Shown here in pieces: positions 27,355 through 39,772 of a DNA stretch of 64,000 nucleotides. The notes below the pieces were generated by a model. The model worked only from the letters and a program-made list of their open reading frames with translations, had not been told where the DNA came from and made no database searches. Both the position numbers and the translations under genes were made by a program. The stretch is from Ctenosaura bakeri (Eukaryota; Chordata; Lepidosauria; Squamata; Iguanidae), in contig CAOLHI010000745.1 in the NCBI GenBank assembly GCA_948474755.1, positions 682,001 to 746,000 on the forward strand. Reading direction: 5' to 3'. Position 1 is the first letter of the stretch; every line of letters starts with the position of its first letter.

Positions 27355-28010
27355 TTGGTAGACAGTCTGTCAAGGTCAGAGACCCAGGTGGCAAGCCAGC
27401 CCAGAGAAGGGAGTGGGAGAGCTAGCAGAGTCCTGCCGGGAGGAGTCAAGCAAGCACTTACTCAAAGGGAGTCCTTCTACATAAGCCAGAGCAACAAGTG
27501 AAAGCCATAGTCAGAGTTCCAAAAGCCAGGGGTCAGGAGCCAGGAAATCAATCCAAGGTATCAGAGCCAGGTGCTGGCAGCAAGGGAAGGGCTTGTAAGA
27601 AGTTTGCCACAAGCAAAGGAAAGCTTCCAGGCAGGCAGTTATATAGCCCAAGACACAGGTGTGGCCAGTCACTGCTTCTTGAACTCAATCAAGGAAGCCT
27701 CCCTTTGCTCAGCTCTCTTGAGTCTCCGCCTTGTTTGTGGGCTGATTGGCACAGGCTCCAAGGCATCTTCAGAATCGGATCCCTGTTGCCCTAAAGGAAA
27801 GGCAGAGGAAAGTCTGAGCCTGCTTGGGCCATGGCAGCAGGGGGAGCTCTTGAGCTGCAGGACTCATCTCCACCCTGAGCAACAGGGACCAACAGCTGCT
27901 GCTCGTCATCAGCAGCTCTGACAGGGGCTTCAGTTATCACACAGTCCATGCTTTGCAGCCTGACCTTGGCCAACCAGACCCGCAGGATTTGCAGAAACAT
28001 AGTTAGTCTC
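27355..28010. mobile_element. possible retroelement remnant (LTR-like), moderately GC-rich
   Basis: The stretch is richer in G and C than its surroundings and reads as promoter-like sequence (AGTTATATAGCCCAAGACAC around 27640). It is embedded in a Ser/Gly-rich, frame-rich block. The style resembles reptile LTRs, but I could not define ends or a target duplication. Confidence 0.25.
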
Positions 28011-28479
28011 TTCTGCTGATAATGGATGTGTCACTCTACAATTGTCAATCTTTAAAGCCATTGCAAATGCCACTCATAGCATTCACTGGCTAAACACATT
28101 GAAAGGCTGTAGCAGCCTCATTTCTCACAAAACAATTGGGCAGAATAATGCTTACACAGCTTCTCTTGTATATCTGTTTCCACAAAGGGTAATTACTTAG
28201 GGTTTTTTCCTGTTCTTTTAAATAAAAGTTGGGAATTCAGAACTGCTAAGAGTGTAAATGGGCAAGTGACACAGCTAGAATCCAGACTGCATCTCTTACC
28301 AGGTGGGTTTATATAATACTCCATGGTTAGCAATCTGGCTATGTGCTTCTCAGCTAATCACCCAGTACTAGCATGTTCACCCACGCAGGGAGAGGAAACT
28401 TAAAAGGTTAACAGGAATTCAAAGGATTGCATATCACTAAGAGTTCAAAGTCTGTTATGGTCATTAGGATCGCCATCAT

Positions 28480-28640
28480 CTTGCCTCGTGACTCAAGACA
28501 TCTTACAAAGTTAAACCAGCACAAATACAATTCTGCATCATTAAATACACAGAAGTTAAAATATAATTAAACTGTAAATAGAATTAAAAGTATGTTAAAA
28601 ACATCTAGTTAAAAAAACCCAGAAAATACAGCACACCATT
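28480..28640 (-). mobile_element. LINE 3' region, L2-like, degraded
   Basis: GTGACTCAAGACATCTTACA followed by A-rich spacer with TTAAAATATAATTAAACTG resembles the reverse of the 3' untranslated end seen at 47620 and 59290. Confidence 0.4.
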
Positions 28641-31424
28641 TTTCTTATTTTATTATTATAAAACAAGATAAAACACAAAAAAGACAACACAAAGAAAAAC
28701 ACAAGGAAAAAAAACCTGCAAAAATCCAAACGAACTAAACTAAAACATAAATCTATGAGTCTTCACCAACGATACACCCAGTATTAATCATATAAATTAA
28801 CTCCTATATTAGTAGCTATTACTAAACAATAGTTTCTCTGTATTAATAAACTATTCTCTTACACTTATCTTATCTTTAATCTACCTTTCTTTCCCTCTAC
28901 TGTTAACAAAAAAATAAAATATTAACAATTTTTAAAATCATTTCTCCCTTCATACAATTCATTTCTCTTTATCTTCTTCGTCCTCCTTTTTCTTCTGCTT
29001 CATCTACATTAGAATATTTTCATCAATAGTTCATTTCCCTCTAACAACAGTATCACATCAAATTAATATTCTGGACATTATAGAATTAAAATATAATCCA
29101 TGCTGCAATTCTTAATCAAAACCTTTTAAAACAAAGACTTTCCTCACAGATTGAAATTAATAATGAAAAAAAATTCAACCCCATTTTTTTTTCAATTTTT
29201 TCAAAGTTATTCTTTTTGAAGCCACTTTTACATTTCTTTGTTCTGAAGTAACAGCCACATTTTTCCTTATTATGAGTCCTTCGAACTGACCAGCTAGATC
29301 TTTTCCAATACGGCAGTGTGAAAGGGTTCTAGGATTATAACTTGCAAATTGTAGAGGAGGGAACATGATACATTCAACAAATTCAGAGCACCACTGCAAA
29401 GAAGTTGACATCTGACCACCTCTTTGCCGAAATGACTTTGCACAAAGTCAGTCCCAGCTAAGCACCATAGCTTGTGACAGACACATGCAGAATTGTGTGG
29501 TGTGTAACAATTTCGACTGGTAGAGGCTTCAGGCAGAACCTGGAACCACCTTCAGGCAAAGCATGTGTTCTGCTGCTTCACACTTATATTTTCTCTCCTC
29601 CATTTACTTCTTAAAGCTCCATTTGAATTCTTTTATTATTCCCCTAGTCATATGTAAATCATTGCATAGGTTTAACGCTAACTCTTTGTGTTTTCTTTAA
29701 TCCTGCCCAGGTACTGCAGTTTTTTCCTTGCTTCGTTTATCTCTCATTCTCTGAGTCTTTTGAAGACTCTGAAGCTGCAGGCAGAGACCTGCTCATTTTA
29801 TTCTTGAGGAGTGTCTAGCGTAGATTAGGTGCTTTTACACACAGTCACAATGATGATAAATGATAAAGTCGGAGAAGATTTAACAGCCAACATGGAGATT
29901 ATGATCCTAATACAAAAGTCACCTGAAACAGTCTCTGCACAATGGCTGTTAATCCCTTTCGCATATCTGGCACTGGCATCAAAACCTTTAACAATAAACA
30001 AACAAACAAACAAACAAACACTTGAGAAAATTAAAACTATAAATTGATGAAAGAGCAAGCTGCACTGAACGCTTGATGATCATATGTCCTTTTGAGGGCC
30101 CAGGGCCAGATCTGTTAATAGGCAGAGTGAAGCAACTGCCTCAGTAGTGAAAGACTATATTCTTTATCCTCACCACTCCCAAGCTATTTTGCTACCCTGA
30201 GGCATGGTGGAGGATAATGTCCGATTACCAATGTTGATGAAAGATTTAGTTAGCAGGCTAGTTCAGTCTAAAACCTGGAGTGGACCCACCACCCCACTGA
30301 AATAGAAGCCACTGAGATGGGCTTTCTGGAATGGTTGTCAATCAAAGGATCGGAACTGTTCTCCTTTTGTGGAAAAAAACCTGAGACCGGCAGTATTAGA
30401 AAATGTAGGAGAATTGTGAGGATGTGGGTCTGGCCACTAGGCAAAGCCAATGGACCGCAACTCTTATTTTGCCCTCTAGCAAAGATTTTTTTTTTAATTC
30501 AGTAATTACAGTTTAGGATGTCTTAATCATTTAAACCACTTCTTGTCCTCCTAAAAAGAGATTTGGAGGTAGGGGAATTGCCATGTCTTTTTATAATATG
30601 AGTGATGTTAAAACCTAAAGGAAGAAACTATTCATCCTTTAAAGTAAAAGAACAAAACAAAACAAAAAAGATTTTCTTTGAAGAGCTTTCTCCTAAAGCC
30701 ACTTCAAATCACATCAGTAGTGACAACCAGACAAGGTTATGGTTTATCCCAACATAGTATGAATCAATTCTGACCTTTAAGTAAGAGCAGTGAGAGGGAT
30801 TCTTGTGAATTGGATACGATGGCATTTTTTTAAGAATGAAAAAAAAGAAAACATGCAGAATATATGGTCTAGCTATGAGACACGGTTGGGCATGGCTTTA
30901 TCTCCATCGCCTCTAAAGTGGTGGTTATGGATTCTCTTCCAGGACTTTTTGGTCAGTCAGTCAAATATATTTGCTGAAAAAAAATGATCATCACAAACAT
31001 ACAACATAATCAATCTGACTGATACATTTTAAAATAGATCATCCCTGGCATGTTGACCCCCATTCTGTATAATAAATTTGTATCTAAGCCATCAAACTGC
31101 AAGAGTAAACAAATAAAAACCTAACACTACGAAATCAAAAGGCAATCTGATATGTCCCAAGAATGATTAAATGGCCAGAAGAATCAGAGACACTCCAGTC
31201 TATTTTTTGTTTTTGTCTTAAAATGGAGAAAATAGAAAAGAGCTGTGTATTTTTGTTTTAAAAATAACCCTGTAGTCTGGCCATATTCAAGTGTTTCAAT
31301 ATGCTGGCTTTTCTTCAAGCACAGATCTGAGTTCAGAGGCTTCAAGGCTGGAGAGTTATACTAGCCTAACTTTAAGGCTGCTGTGTATATGTTGTGCAAG
31401 GAAGTATTTCATACTCCCTTTTTA
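28641..31424. other. A- and T-rich intron stretch
   Basis: The part at 28640-29200 is extremely A/T-rich with pyrimidine runs, and could be LINE 3' untranslated sequence in reverse. The (AAAC)n tract at 29992 is separate. Nothing else was recognised, apart from a possible hAT scrap at 30098-30215 (CAACTGCCTCAGTAGTG). Confidence 0.35.
29992..30020. repeat. (AAAC)n microsatellite
   Basis: This is a run of about seven AAAC units. Confidence 0.9.
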
Positions 31425-31628
31425 ATTGTTATTATTTGCCATCAAGTTGGCTATGACATGTGGCTACCTTATGAATGAGAAACTAGTAAGATCCCAGCTC
31501 AACAACTGTGCTAATCAGTTCTTGTAAATTCAAGTCATGTCTGTCTTGATTGAATTAATCCATCTGTAGTGTAGTCTTCCTCCTTTCCTCTGCCTTCTTT
31601 TGGCTGAGTATTATTGGCTTTTCCAGTG
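31425..31628 (-). mobile_element. RTE-like LINE fragment
   Basis: Forward words GCCATCAAGTTGGCTATGAC, CTTGATTGAATTAATCCATC and TGTAGTGTAGTCTTCCTCCT match the reverse of the LINE also seen at 54571-55464. Confidence 0.75.
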
Positions 31629-33345
31629 CACTTCCTTACAGAACAATTTTAAATTGGTGACAGAAGGGCAGCCACAGCTTCCGGATACAACTTCTTCACA
31701 CCAAAGCACTGTCTGTGGGTGTGCACCCAGGAGCCATCTGGCTGTCCCATTACATCTGGGAGTGAAGAAGTAGTTCCCACCCTTTCCTAGGGGCTGATGG
31801 CTGCTTATCCTCCTTCTCCCCAAGGTGCTCAAGGACAGGTAGGCAGGTTCCAAGCACATTCCATGAGTCAATAGGTGGCCAGGTGGGAGGTGGAGAAAAG
31901 CCCAGCAACCGTGCATACCCAGGAGAGAAAAATAAGATATTATCACTCGTGGATCACCAGTGCAGCTATACTGGGAAAGAATTTTAAGCTCCACCAGGCC
32001 AGCTACTGAATTTCAGCTATAATATTTTGGAAAGTTTCTCTATGCAAATTCTCACACACAATTAGAATTCAGATATAGACTGTCTGTTCTGTGTGTGCAT
32101 AGGGGTGGGAGAAATATCTAGACGGCTGCAAGTTCCCCAACTTGATCTTAAGGAAAACAAAGTTGAATAAAAGCCAAGGATGAAACACTTTTGAATATGT
32201 AAGAATTGACTCTTTTCTTATGTGATGTTCATTGTTTTATACAAAATCATCATGTCATGGAAGTGCTTGGCTACCTTCCACTTTATCTTCAGCCTATAGT
32301 CTTCTGGGACAAGGCAGCAGACAGTGTGAATAAGAGAGATTTGGGCTATACTCTAGTTGAGCTGTCTTGCTTCTAGCACATACAGTTGTACCAAAGACAA
32401 CCTGCCTTTGAATTTTAATTGTTTAGGGGAATTTGCATAGGGGAACTCTCTGACCAATACTGAGGAACAATGGTAGTAGTAAGTCATCAATATCTGCAGA
32501 TGTTATTCAAGCTTGCTTTAGGGGTAAAGAAAATTGCACATTCCAAGAGAGTTTTTAAGCAGAGGTTCTAGAATTTTGGGATCTGCACACAGGATGACTG
32601 ACAATGCAAATCTTTAAGCAACGGTGCAACATTCATCCAGATAGTCAATGACTAAAGTACAAAACAGAAGGTACAGGAGGCAAAAGCAATAGCACAGAAA
32701 ATGACTGGACATATTTGTCCAGGATGACTGCAGTCTTTAAACTCATAAGCACAGCCATTTTGTTTTTACTAGCCCTTTGGACCTTTCAATAATGGTGTCT
32801 CCACATATATTGCCTTCAAGCTGCAAGAGAATTAATGCCACATATGCCAGCTGTCCAATAGATGCCTACTGGGAATTTATTCTACACAAAGCTTTATTGA
32901 TGGGACCTGCAAGTCTATAATATTGTGTTGAGCTTCAAGCCTATAATATTGTAAGTCCACTATGTCCAAAGGCTTTTTTTCCCCCATACATAGGTCAACA
33001 TGATTAAAAACTGTTTGGAACAGATCACATACACATCTTTTTTGCATTCATAAACATCTCGTCTTCACCCATCACCTATTCTGTCTGTATCAGCCTCAAA
33101 CTAGGCTGACTAGTTAGAAGGATCCACAGTGTGCAAAGTCGATAACAAAGAGGTGGTAAGTTGGAACCTTTTTTTGGGATGATGCTATGGATTCTGCTGA
33201 ACATATCCTGCTCCCTCACAACTTTGTTCCACGCTTCATTTTACATGCTGTTCATCATGCTTATAATCTGCACACTGGCGTGAACAAGAACCATATCAGC
33301 ACATATATGAATACATGTTTCTCTAAGTATTTCGCAGTAGGACCA
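31629..33345. other. intron stretch without recognised elements
   Basis: The sequence is unique-looking. The 127-codon minus frame at 31611-31994 overlaps the end of the LINE fragment and shows no domain. Confidence 0.4.
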
Positions 33346-33470
33346 ACATCATCATCATCATTTATTGTATTTACATGCTGCCTTTCTCACAGAGAAAGGC
33401 CCAAGGCAGCTTCCAGAAAAGTTAAAAATATTTATAATATGCAATTACATTTTAATGGCTGAGGCAAAAG
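33346..33470 (-). mobile_element. L2-like LINE 3' tail
   Basis: (ATC)n then ATTTATTGTATTTACATGCT, GCCTTTCTCACAGAGAAAGG and CCAAGGCAGCTTCCAG is the reverse of the usual LINE end. Confidence 0.7.
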
Positions 33471-34188
33471 ACAAGACTGTGCCCTCTCCTCCCATGTACA
33501 AAAGCTAACTGGACCCCCACTTTAGATTTATTTCAATACTTGTTAGGGCAGTGGTTCTCAACCTTCCTCATGCCGCGACCCTTTAATACAGTTCCTCATG
33601 TTGTGGTGACCCGAACCATAAAATAATTTATTTATTATTTACAATGCCTCCCCCCACCGGCAAAGGCCGCCTCGCCGGCCAGGAACAGGGAGGGCGGGCA
33701 GGGAGGGAAGAGGAGCTGCACGTCTCCCCCGGGAAAAAACTCTGAGAACCCCCCCGGGATCTGCTTCTGCTTCGTTCTCGTTTCCGCGGGGGGGGGGCAG
33801 TGTGGGAAAATTTTCCAGAGTGTCGACCCTGGACGGGGGGAGGAATCCCAGAGCCTTTGTCTTTTGCGCCGGACGCAGCTCGCCCCCCTGGAAAAGCGCC
33901 GCCTTGCACCCCCCGGCCCTTCCACAGCACCCCCCTCTGTGGCGAGTGGGGCAAGGGCCATGGTGAGGAGGGGGCCTGTCCCCCGTGCTGCCGCTGCCCC
34001 CCAAGCTGGCCCATCAGACAAGAGATTCTCCCGGTAGCAGAGAAGGGGAGCGATTTCAGTCCCTTCTGAACAGGGGGCAGGGGGACATGAGTGTGTGGCT
34101 TGTGCTTGCGCACAACCACTCCTGCTGTGACAACGCTGTGGTCGCATGCACTCCCGCCCAAGGCTTGCGCTTGTGCACCACTACTCCT

Positions 34189-34505
34189 GGGCCTTTTCCG
34201 CACATTGCCTTATCGCGGAGGTGGGGGGTGCCGTTTGTGCAAGCAGGTTCTTGCGCAAGGCGCTCTCTTCGCTGCTCCTTCATCCTGCAGCTGACTTCCT
34301 GGTCGCGCGACCGCCCCGCCCCTTCCTCCCCCAGCGCAGCCTCCAGCTCCCAGGCTGCGCTGGGGGAGGAAGGGGCGGAGCGGTCGCGCGACCAGGAAGC
34401 CAGCTGCGGGACGAAGGAGCAGCGAAGAGAGCGCCTCGTGCAAGAACCTGCTTGTGTGAATGGCACCCCCCACCTCCACGATAAGGTAATGTGTGGAAGA
34501 AGCCC
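34189..34505. repeat. large palindrome, 154-bp arms and 9-bp loop (family B-like foldback)
   Basis: The left arm 34189-34342 starts GGGCCTTTTCCGCACATTG and ends CAGCGCAGCCT. The right arm 34352-34505 is its inverse, with a modest number of mismatches and an end GTGTGGAAGAAGCCC. The end sequence and the core CAGCGCAGCCT / AGGCTGCGCTGGGGG match the foldback element at 6997-8235, so I read it as a family B element that inserted in, or was captured by, the SPIN-like element. Confidence 0.88.
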
Positions 34506-34648
34506 AGGCGCAAGTGCGAGCCACACGCTCGCGTTCACCTGCCCCCTTTGGTGGGAGCAGGTGTGGCCGCACGCGCTCCCGCCAAAGGGGGCAGGAGGAC
34601 GCGAGTGCGTGGCTCGCACTTGCGTACCACCACCAAGGAGGGAATGAA

Positions 34649-34691
34649 GCCTAAGACCATTGGAAATACATATTTTCCAATGGTCTTAGGC
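34649..34691. repeat. hairpin at the right end of the SPIN-like element
   Basis: GCCTAAGACCATTGGAAATA is followed almost at once by its inverse TATTTTCCAATGGTCTTAGG. The right half belongs to the SPIN right end, so the left half is an inverted duplicate of it. Confidence 0.85.
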
Positions 34692-34973
34692 GACCCCTAT
34701 GAAAGGGTCGTTCGACCCCCAAAGGGGTCGTGGCCCACAGGTTGAAAACCGCTGTGTTAGGAGATAATGTCCTCCACTGCTCCTAAGGTCAGAGAGTCAT
34801 TTAGGGTATACCAAACAGGCCATGTGGCACATATAGCTCTGACTTCCAACAGAGAGGAATAGCTAGGGCTCAAGATGGCCCTAAGGAACAGCATAGTAGT
34901 GACTTGAACAAGTCTGACAGTAGCATTTGGTACAACTGCCACAGTCACCCTCATTAAATCAGAGAAGAAGTTG

Positions 34974-35160
34974 TAGTTCAATGGCAGAGTACCTTCACTG
35001 CATGTGGAAGGCCCCAAAATTAACCCCTGATCTCTCCATCTGAGTCTGGTAAATATTTAAATATGAAACCCTACAGAGCCACTGCCAGTCATCAGACAAC
35101 GTCAGAGTAGATGTACCAAGAGTCTGGTCCAGTATAAGACAGCTTCGCATATCTCCTCTA
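34974..35160 (+). mobile_element. second type of tRNA-derived SINE, diverged
   Basis: The head TAGTTCAATGGCAGAGTACC has an A-box shape. The body contains CATGTGGAAGGCCCC, CCCTACAGAGCCACTGCCAG and the end words AGTCTGGTCCAGTATAAGAC and AGCTTC. This body is common in reptile tRNA SINEs. Confidence 0.65.
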
Positions 35161-36048
35161 GAACTAATAGGAGCTTACTTGAATGAAAGAACCTCCAACT
35201 TTTTTTTCCAGATCAGTTTGATACCTTTGCACGATTTAGGTTTGATTTGTTGTGGAGCTGCCACAGAGAAGCCAAATGCAATATGCACTTAAAGATAACA
35301 ATATTTTTCATTTGTTAGATTTAAACCCTAATTCAGCACAGAATTACATTCAAGACAGTTTGATAGATTAGTGCTTCAACTAAAAATACTCTCTCTCTCT
35401 ACTTTCCCATGTAATTTTGCAATCCAGTGCATCCTGGTTCCTTCTTAAATGCTTGGTCAAAAATGGCTGTTTTTCCAAGGAACTTAATTGCTTCAGTTAT
35501 TGTCCTCCAGGTCTTTTCCTTTCACTTTCTACCCCCTCCTACTCAGTTTCCCATTTTTGAAAAGCTCTTCAGGAAATAAAAATGCCTAGAATGGTAGTGA
35601 AAAGTAGGATTTCGCAGTGTAGAAAGAATAATAAAAGCCAAAGGATTGGAGAAACATGGTGTGTGTGTTTTTTTAATTTTGGTATATGTTGTATTTTATT
35701 TATTTTTTTTAAAAAAAATATTGCTTTTCATTTTTATAAAATGTCTGAGTGATTATAGCTCTGCAGTTCATCCGGAAGAGTATGCTATTAGCATCCATTC
35801 CTCTCTCAACTTATCTAATGCAAAACCCACAATCATCTTCAATGGCCCACCCAACCCATAAAGCTGTCAAAGCAGTATTTTCAATGCTCATCAATGACAG
35901 CTGTATGATGGAACCTTCAGAATGTAAATGATTAAGCCTGGAACATTTACAGTTAGATTATATTTGATTTTCCCCAGGAAAATAATGCTTTCAGCTCACG
36001 TGGTTTCTATCCATTATATTTATATTAGGAAACAGCTTGATTGGAAAG
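35161..36048. other. intron stretch without recognised elements
   Basis: AT-rich with a T/A run at 35695-35721. No element or gene was recognised. Confidence 0.4.
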
Positions 36049-36267
36049 GGTTGTTGTTGTTGCTGTTGTTGTTGTTGTTGTTGTTGTGTGCTTTCAAGTC
36101 ATTTCCATTATGGCAATCCTAAGCCAAACCTATCATGGGCTTTTCTGGGGCTGAGAGTATGTAATGTACCCAAGGTCCTCCAGTGGGTTTCCATGGTCGA
36201 GCAGGAAACTGAATCCTGGTCTCCAGGGTTGTATTCCAATGCCCAAGCCACTACAGCATGCTGGATC
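36049..36267 (-). mobile_element. tRNA-derived SINE with long (AAC)n tail
   Basis: It is in reverse orientation. The left edge is a (GTT)n tract of about 39 bases (the tail), then GTGTGCTTTCAAGTCATTTC and the body. The head at the right reads CAATGCCCAAGCCACTACAG. Confidence 0.9.
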
Positions 36268-36347
36268 TCATCAGAAAGGATATATTCCTTAAATTATTGG
36301 CAGTGATATGCCAGATTCAGCTGATCAATACTCTTATCCTTTGTTCT

Positions 36348-36550
36348 TGTAATGCGTCTTCAAGTCAACTTTCACAACCCTATCCTTGGGTTCCTTGGCA
36401 AGAATTATTCAGAGGAGCTTTGCATTGCCTTCTACTACAACTTAGAGCATGTGACTTGCACAAGGTCATCCCATGGGCTTCCATGATTGAGTGGGGATTC
36501 AAAACCTGGCCTTCCAGAGTCCCAGTCCAGCACCCAAACTACTGTACCAT
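36348..36550 (-). mobile_element. tRNA-derived SINE with ACA tail, diverged
   Basis: GCGTCTTCAAGTCAACTTTC, then TTGGCAAGAATTATTCAGAG, AAGGTCATCCCATGGGCTTC and a head ending CCAAACTACTGTACCAT. It is a second reverse copy only about 80 bases from the previous one. Confidence 0.8.
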
Positions 36551-36847
36551 ATAGTACAAATAAAACCATGTGCCAGAGCCTGGAGAGTGACTTTTGAAAA
36601 TCAGGAAACATATTGTTGGCCATTCATCAAAAGACAAGAAAATCCAAACCCCACAAAACCGTGATACCTTTACTGGGCCAACTAAAATGCACAGAATACA
36701 TCATGCAAGCTTTTGCAGATTCACTGGCTTCTTTATCAGGCAGATATATTAAAAATCATACAGGAGAAGAAAAATGACAATGTTAGAATCACAGACCTTC
36801 ATTCTGTCCCAAAAATTATTTCTGTTGCCAGTTAAGACGGTCTAGAA

Positions 36848-36985
36848 CAGCGCTTCCCAAACTTTGGTCTTCCAGGTTTTTTTGGACTTCATCTCCCAGA
36901 ATCACGGATCATTGGCCGCAGCAGCTGGGACTTCTGGGATTTGAAGCCCAAAAAAACCTAGAAGACTGGAGTCTGGGAACCACTA
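36848..36985. mobile_element. hAT-like palindromic MITE, 138 bp
   Basis: CAGCGCTTCCCAAACTTTGG at the left is matched by the inverse of CCAGAGT-type sequence ending GGGAACCACTA. The arms TTGGACTTCATCTCCCAGAA and CTTCTGGGATTTGAAGCCCA fold back. GTCTAGAA and ATCCAGAG flank it (5 of 8 match). Confidence 0.7.
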
Positions 36986-38166
<1,181 letters not shown>

Positions 38167-39772
38167 TCAGTCTGGTTAGGCTTTGAGTATGTGGACGGTA
38201 CTGAAGACTTCAAGAAATTCTTTACAAACAAAACACAACCTAAAAGAGACACACAATCTACTTGCAGAAACAGAGACTGCAGCCAAGGTTATGTGTGTTT
38301 TGCAAGTGTGCCTTGGACATAGATTAATTGGTTTGGGATCTGAAAGCATCCTGAGATTCTCAATTTCCTTCCCCTTTCCACCCACCACTTAAAAAAATAA
38401 AGAAAAGAATGCATGTCACTTGCTCTAACAGCTGCAAAGTTAGCCTTGAAAGTAAGAGGCCAACATCTGTTGAAACTGACAACAACATTCAGCAGGCAAA
38501 GGGGCTGGACACAGTTTCCAGTGGATCTAAATGCACCCTTCATAGTTTTTTGCTCTTTCTATAACTTGTAAAAGCAGCAGAAGTAGGGAAAATTCCTTTT
38601 CTGAACTACAGCTCCCAGAACCCCTGAGGGAGCACAGCTAGTGCCAAAAATATGGGACTGGGAATTTGAGTAACTGTAGTACAAAGATGTGACCTTTCCA
38701 GCAACTGGAAAGCAGAATAAATTCCCCCTTCAGTTGATTTGATGGTTCTCCTCTAGCAAGAACTAACAATAGGACTCAGGCCAATGACCCAGGCAAGATG
38801 CAGAGGGAGAGGTGCTCTGCATGACTGGCACACCATGGAGGGCATACCCATGTAGTCTCTGCTGCCTGGATACAGATACTACTGACTACACATACCTAGT
38901 TCTAGTTCTGTATACTATGATCTATGCTCCACTGCCAGACTGAAATATTACTCAGAACAGAACTCAAGTGTAACTGCTAGAATGCGCATTTTGTGAAAGA
39001 ACTTCCCTGCTTGGCTTTCTCCTGCCTCCCACCCCCACAATCGGGCAAGTGGAGGGGCGCAGAAGTTTCACCAAAAAGTTTCCCTTCTTGGCTCTCTCCT
39101 GTGACCCTCTCGATGGCACGGGTGGGGGCCCACAATTATTTGCAGTTTTTTTTCACTTTCGTAAGAATGCTCATTTTGTGTGAGCCTCTCAAGTGAGCCA
39201 TGCAGATGGGAAGTCTCCATCTCATGGTAGCAGCTGCTTTGACTCCTTGCATCTAAAAACTAGGAAGACGTATTCTTTCTGTGCTGTGATCACACAGTTC
39301 CTGAAAATATACATCACTGTTCCCCCTCACTAACTGCAGTTACTCAAGTTGGTGTACATGTATAGAGCAAATATACATAAAGCTTCAGTTAACTTGGCAC
39401 AAATATAAAACCAGCTGGTACGTGAGGCTGCTACTGATTTCAAACTAGAAGTAAAAACCCTCTTCACAAAATATTAAATCACAAACTCTGTTTCTTCCAA
39501 ATGTTCTCATCTTCAGTTTCTCAGAACCATATGACAATTTTTGTTGTTGCATCAACAACCCACTCCTTTCCTCAACACATGATGTTGCATGGCAGGAAGA
39601 CAAATTATCTAGCTCTACCTGTTACAGACAACTGTAATAGCTTGTATGTGGAGGAAAATTTACCATCAGGCTCCCAAGACATGCGGGAGGTTATGGGTTG
39701 TAGCCTCCTATAGTAGGGATGATTTGGGGAGGGGACATTTTAAAATGCAGACAATGCAATAATATTTACACA

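Larger units (their letters stand above)
33549..34754. mobile_element. SPIN-like hAT element, 1206 bp, non-autonomous
   Basis: The left end CAGTGGTTCTCAACCTTCCT, then ATGCCGCGACCCTTTAATAC and AGTTCCTCATGTTGTGGTGA matches the SPIN (Space Invader) hAT group, as does the right end GGTCTTAGGCGACCCCTATG, AAAGGGTCGTTCGACCCC. Both agree closely with SPIN/URR1-type consensus ends as I remember them. Flanks TGTTAGGG (33541-33548) and TGTTAGGA (34755-34762) match at 7 of 8 positions, the 8-bp hAT signature. Between the ends lies about 1 kb of GC-rich sequence that I do not recognise as SPIN, including a large foldback at 34189-34505. Long frames on both strands here mirror each other because of the palindrome. 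No transposase is present. Confidence 0.88.

Noticed and set aside
29306..29345. Possible family A MITE end (GTGTGAAAGGGTTC)
   Set aside because: Only the short end-like word is present; no core of the family follows.
33628..34647. Several overlapping open frames of 77-220 codons on both strands
   Set aside because: They lie in the GC-rich palindrome of the SPIN-like element; frames on opposite strands mirror each other and show no domain.
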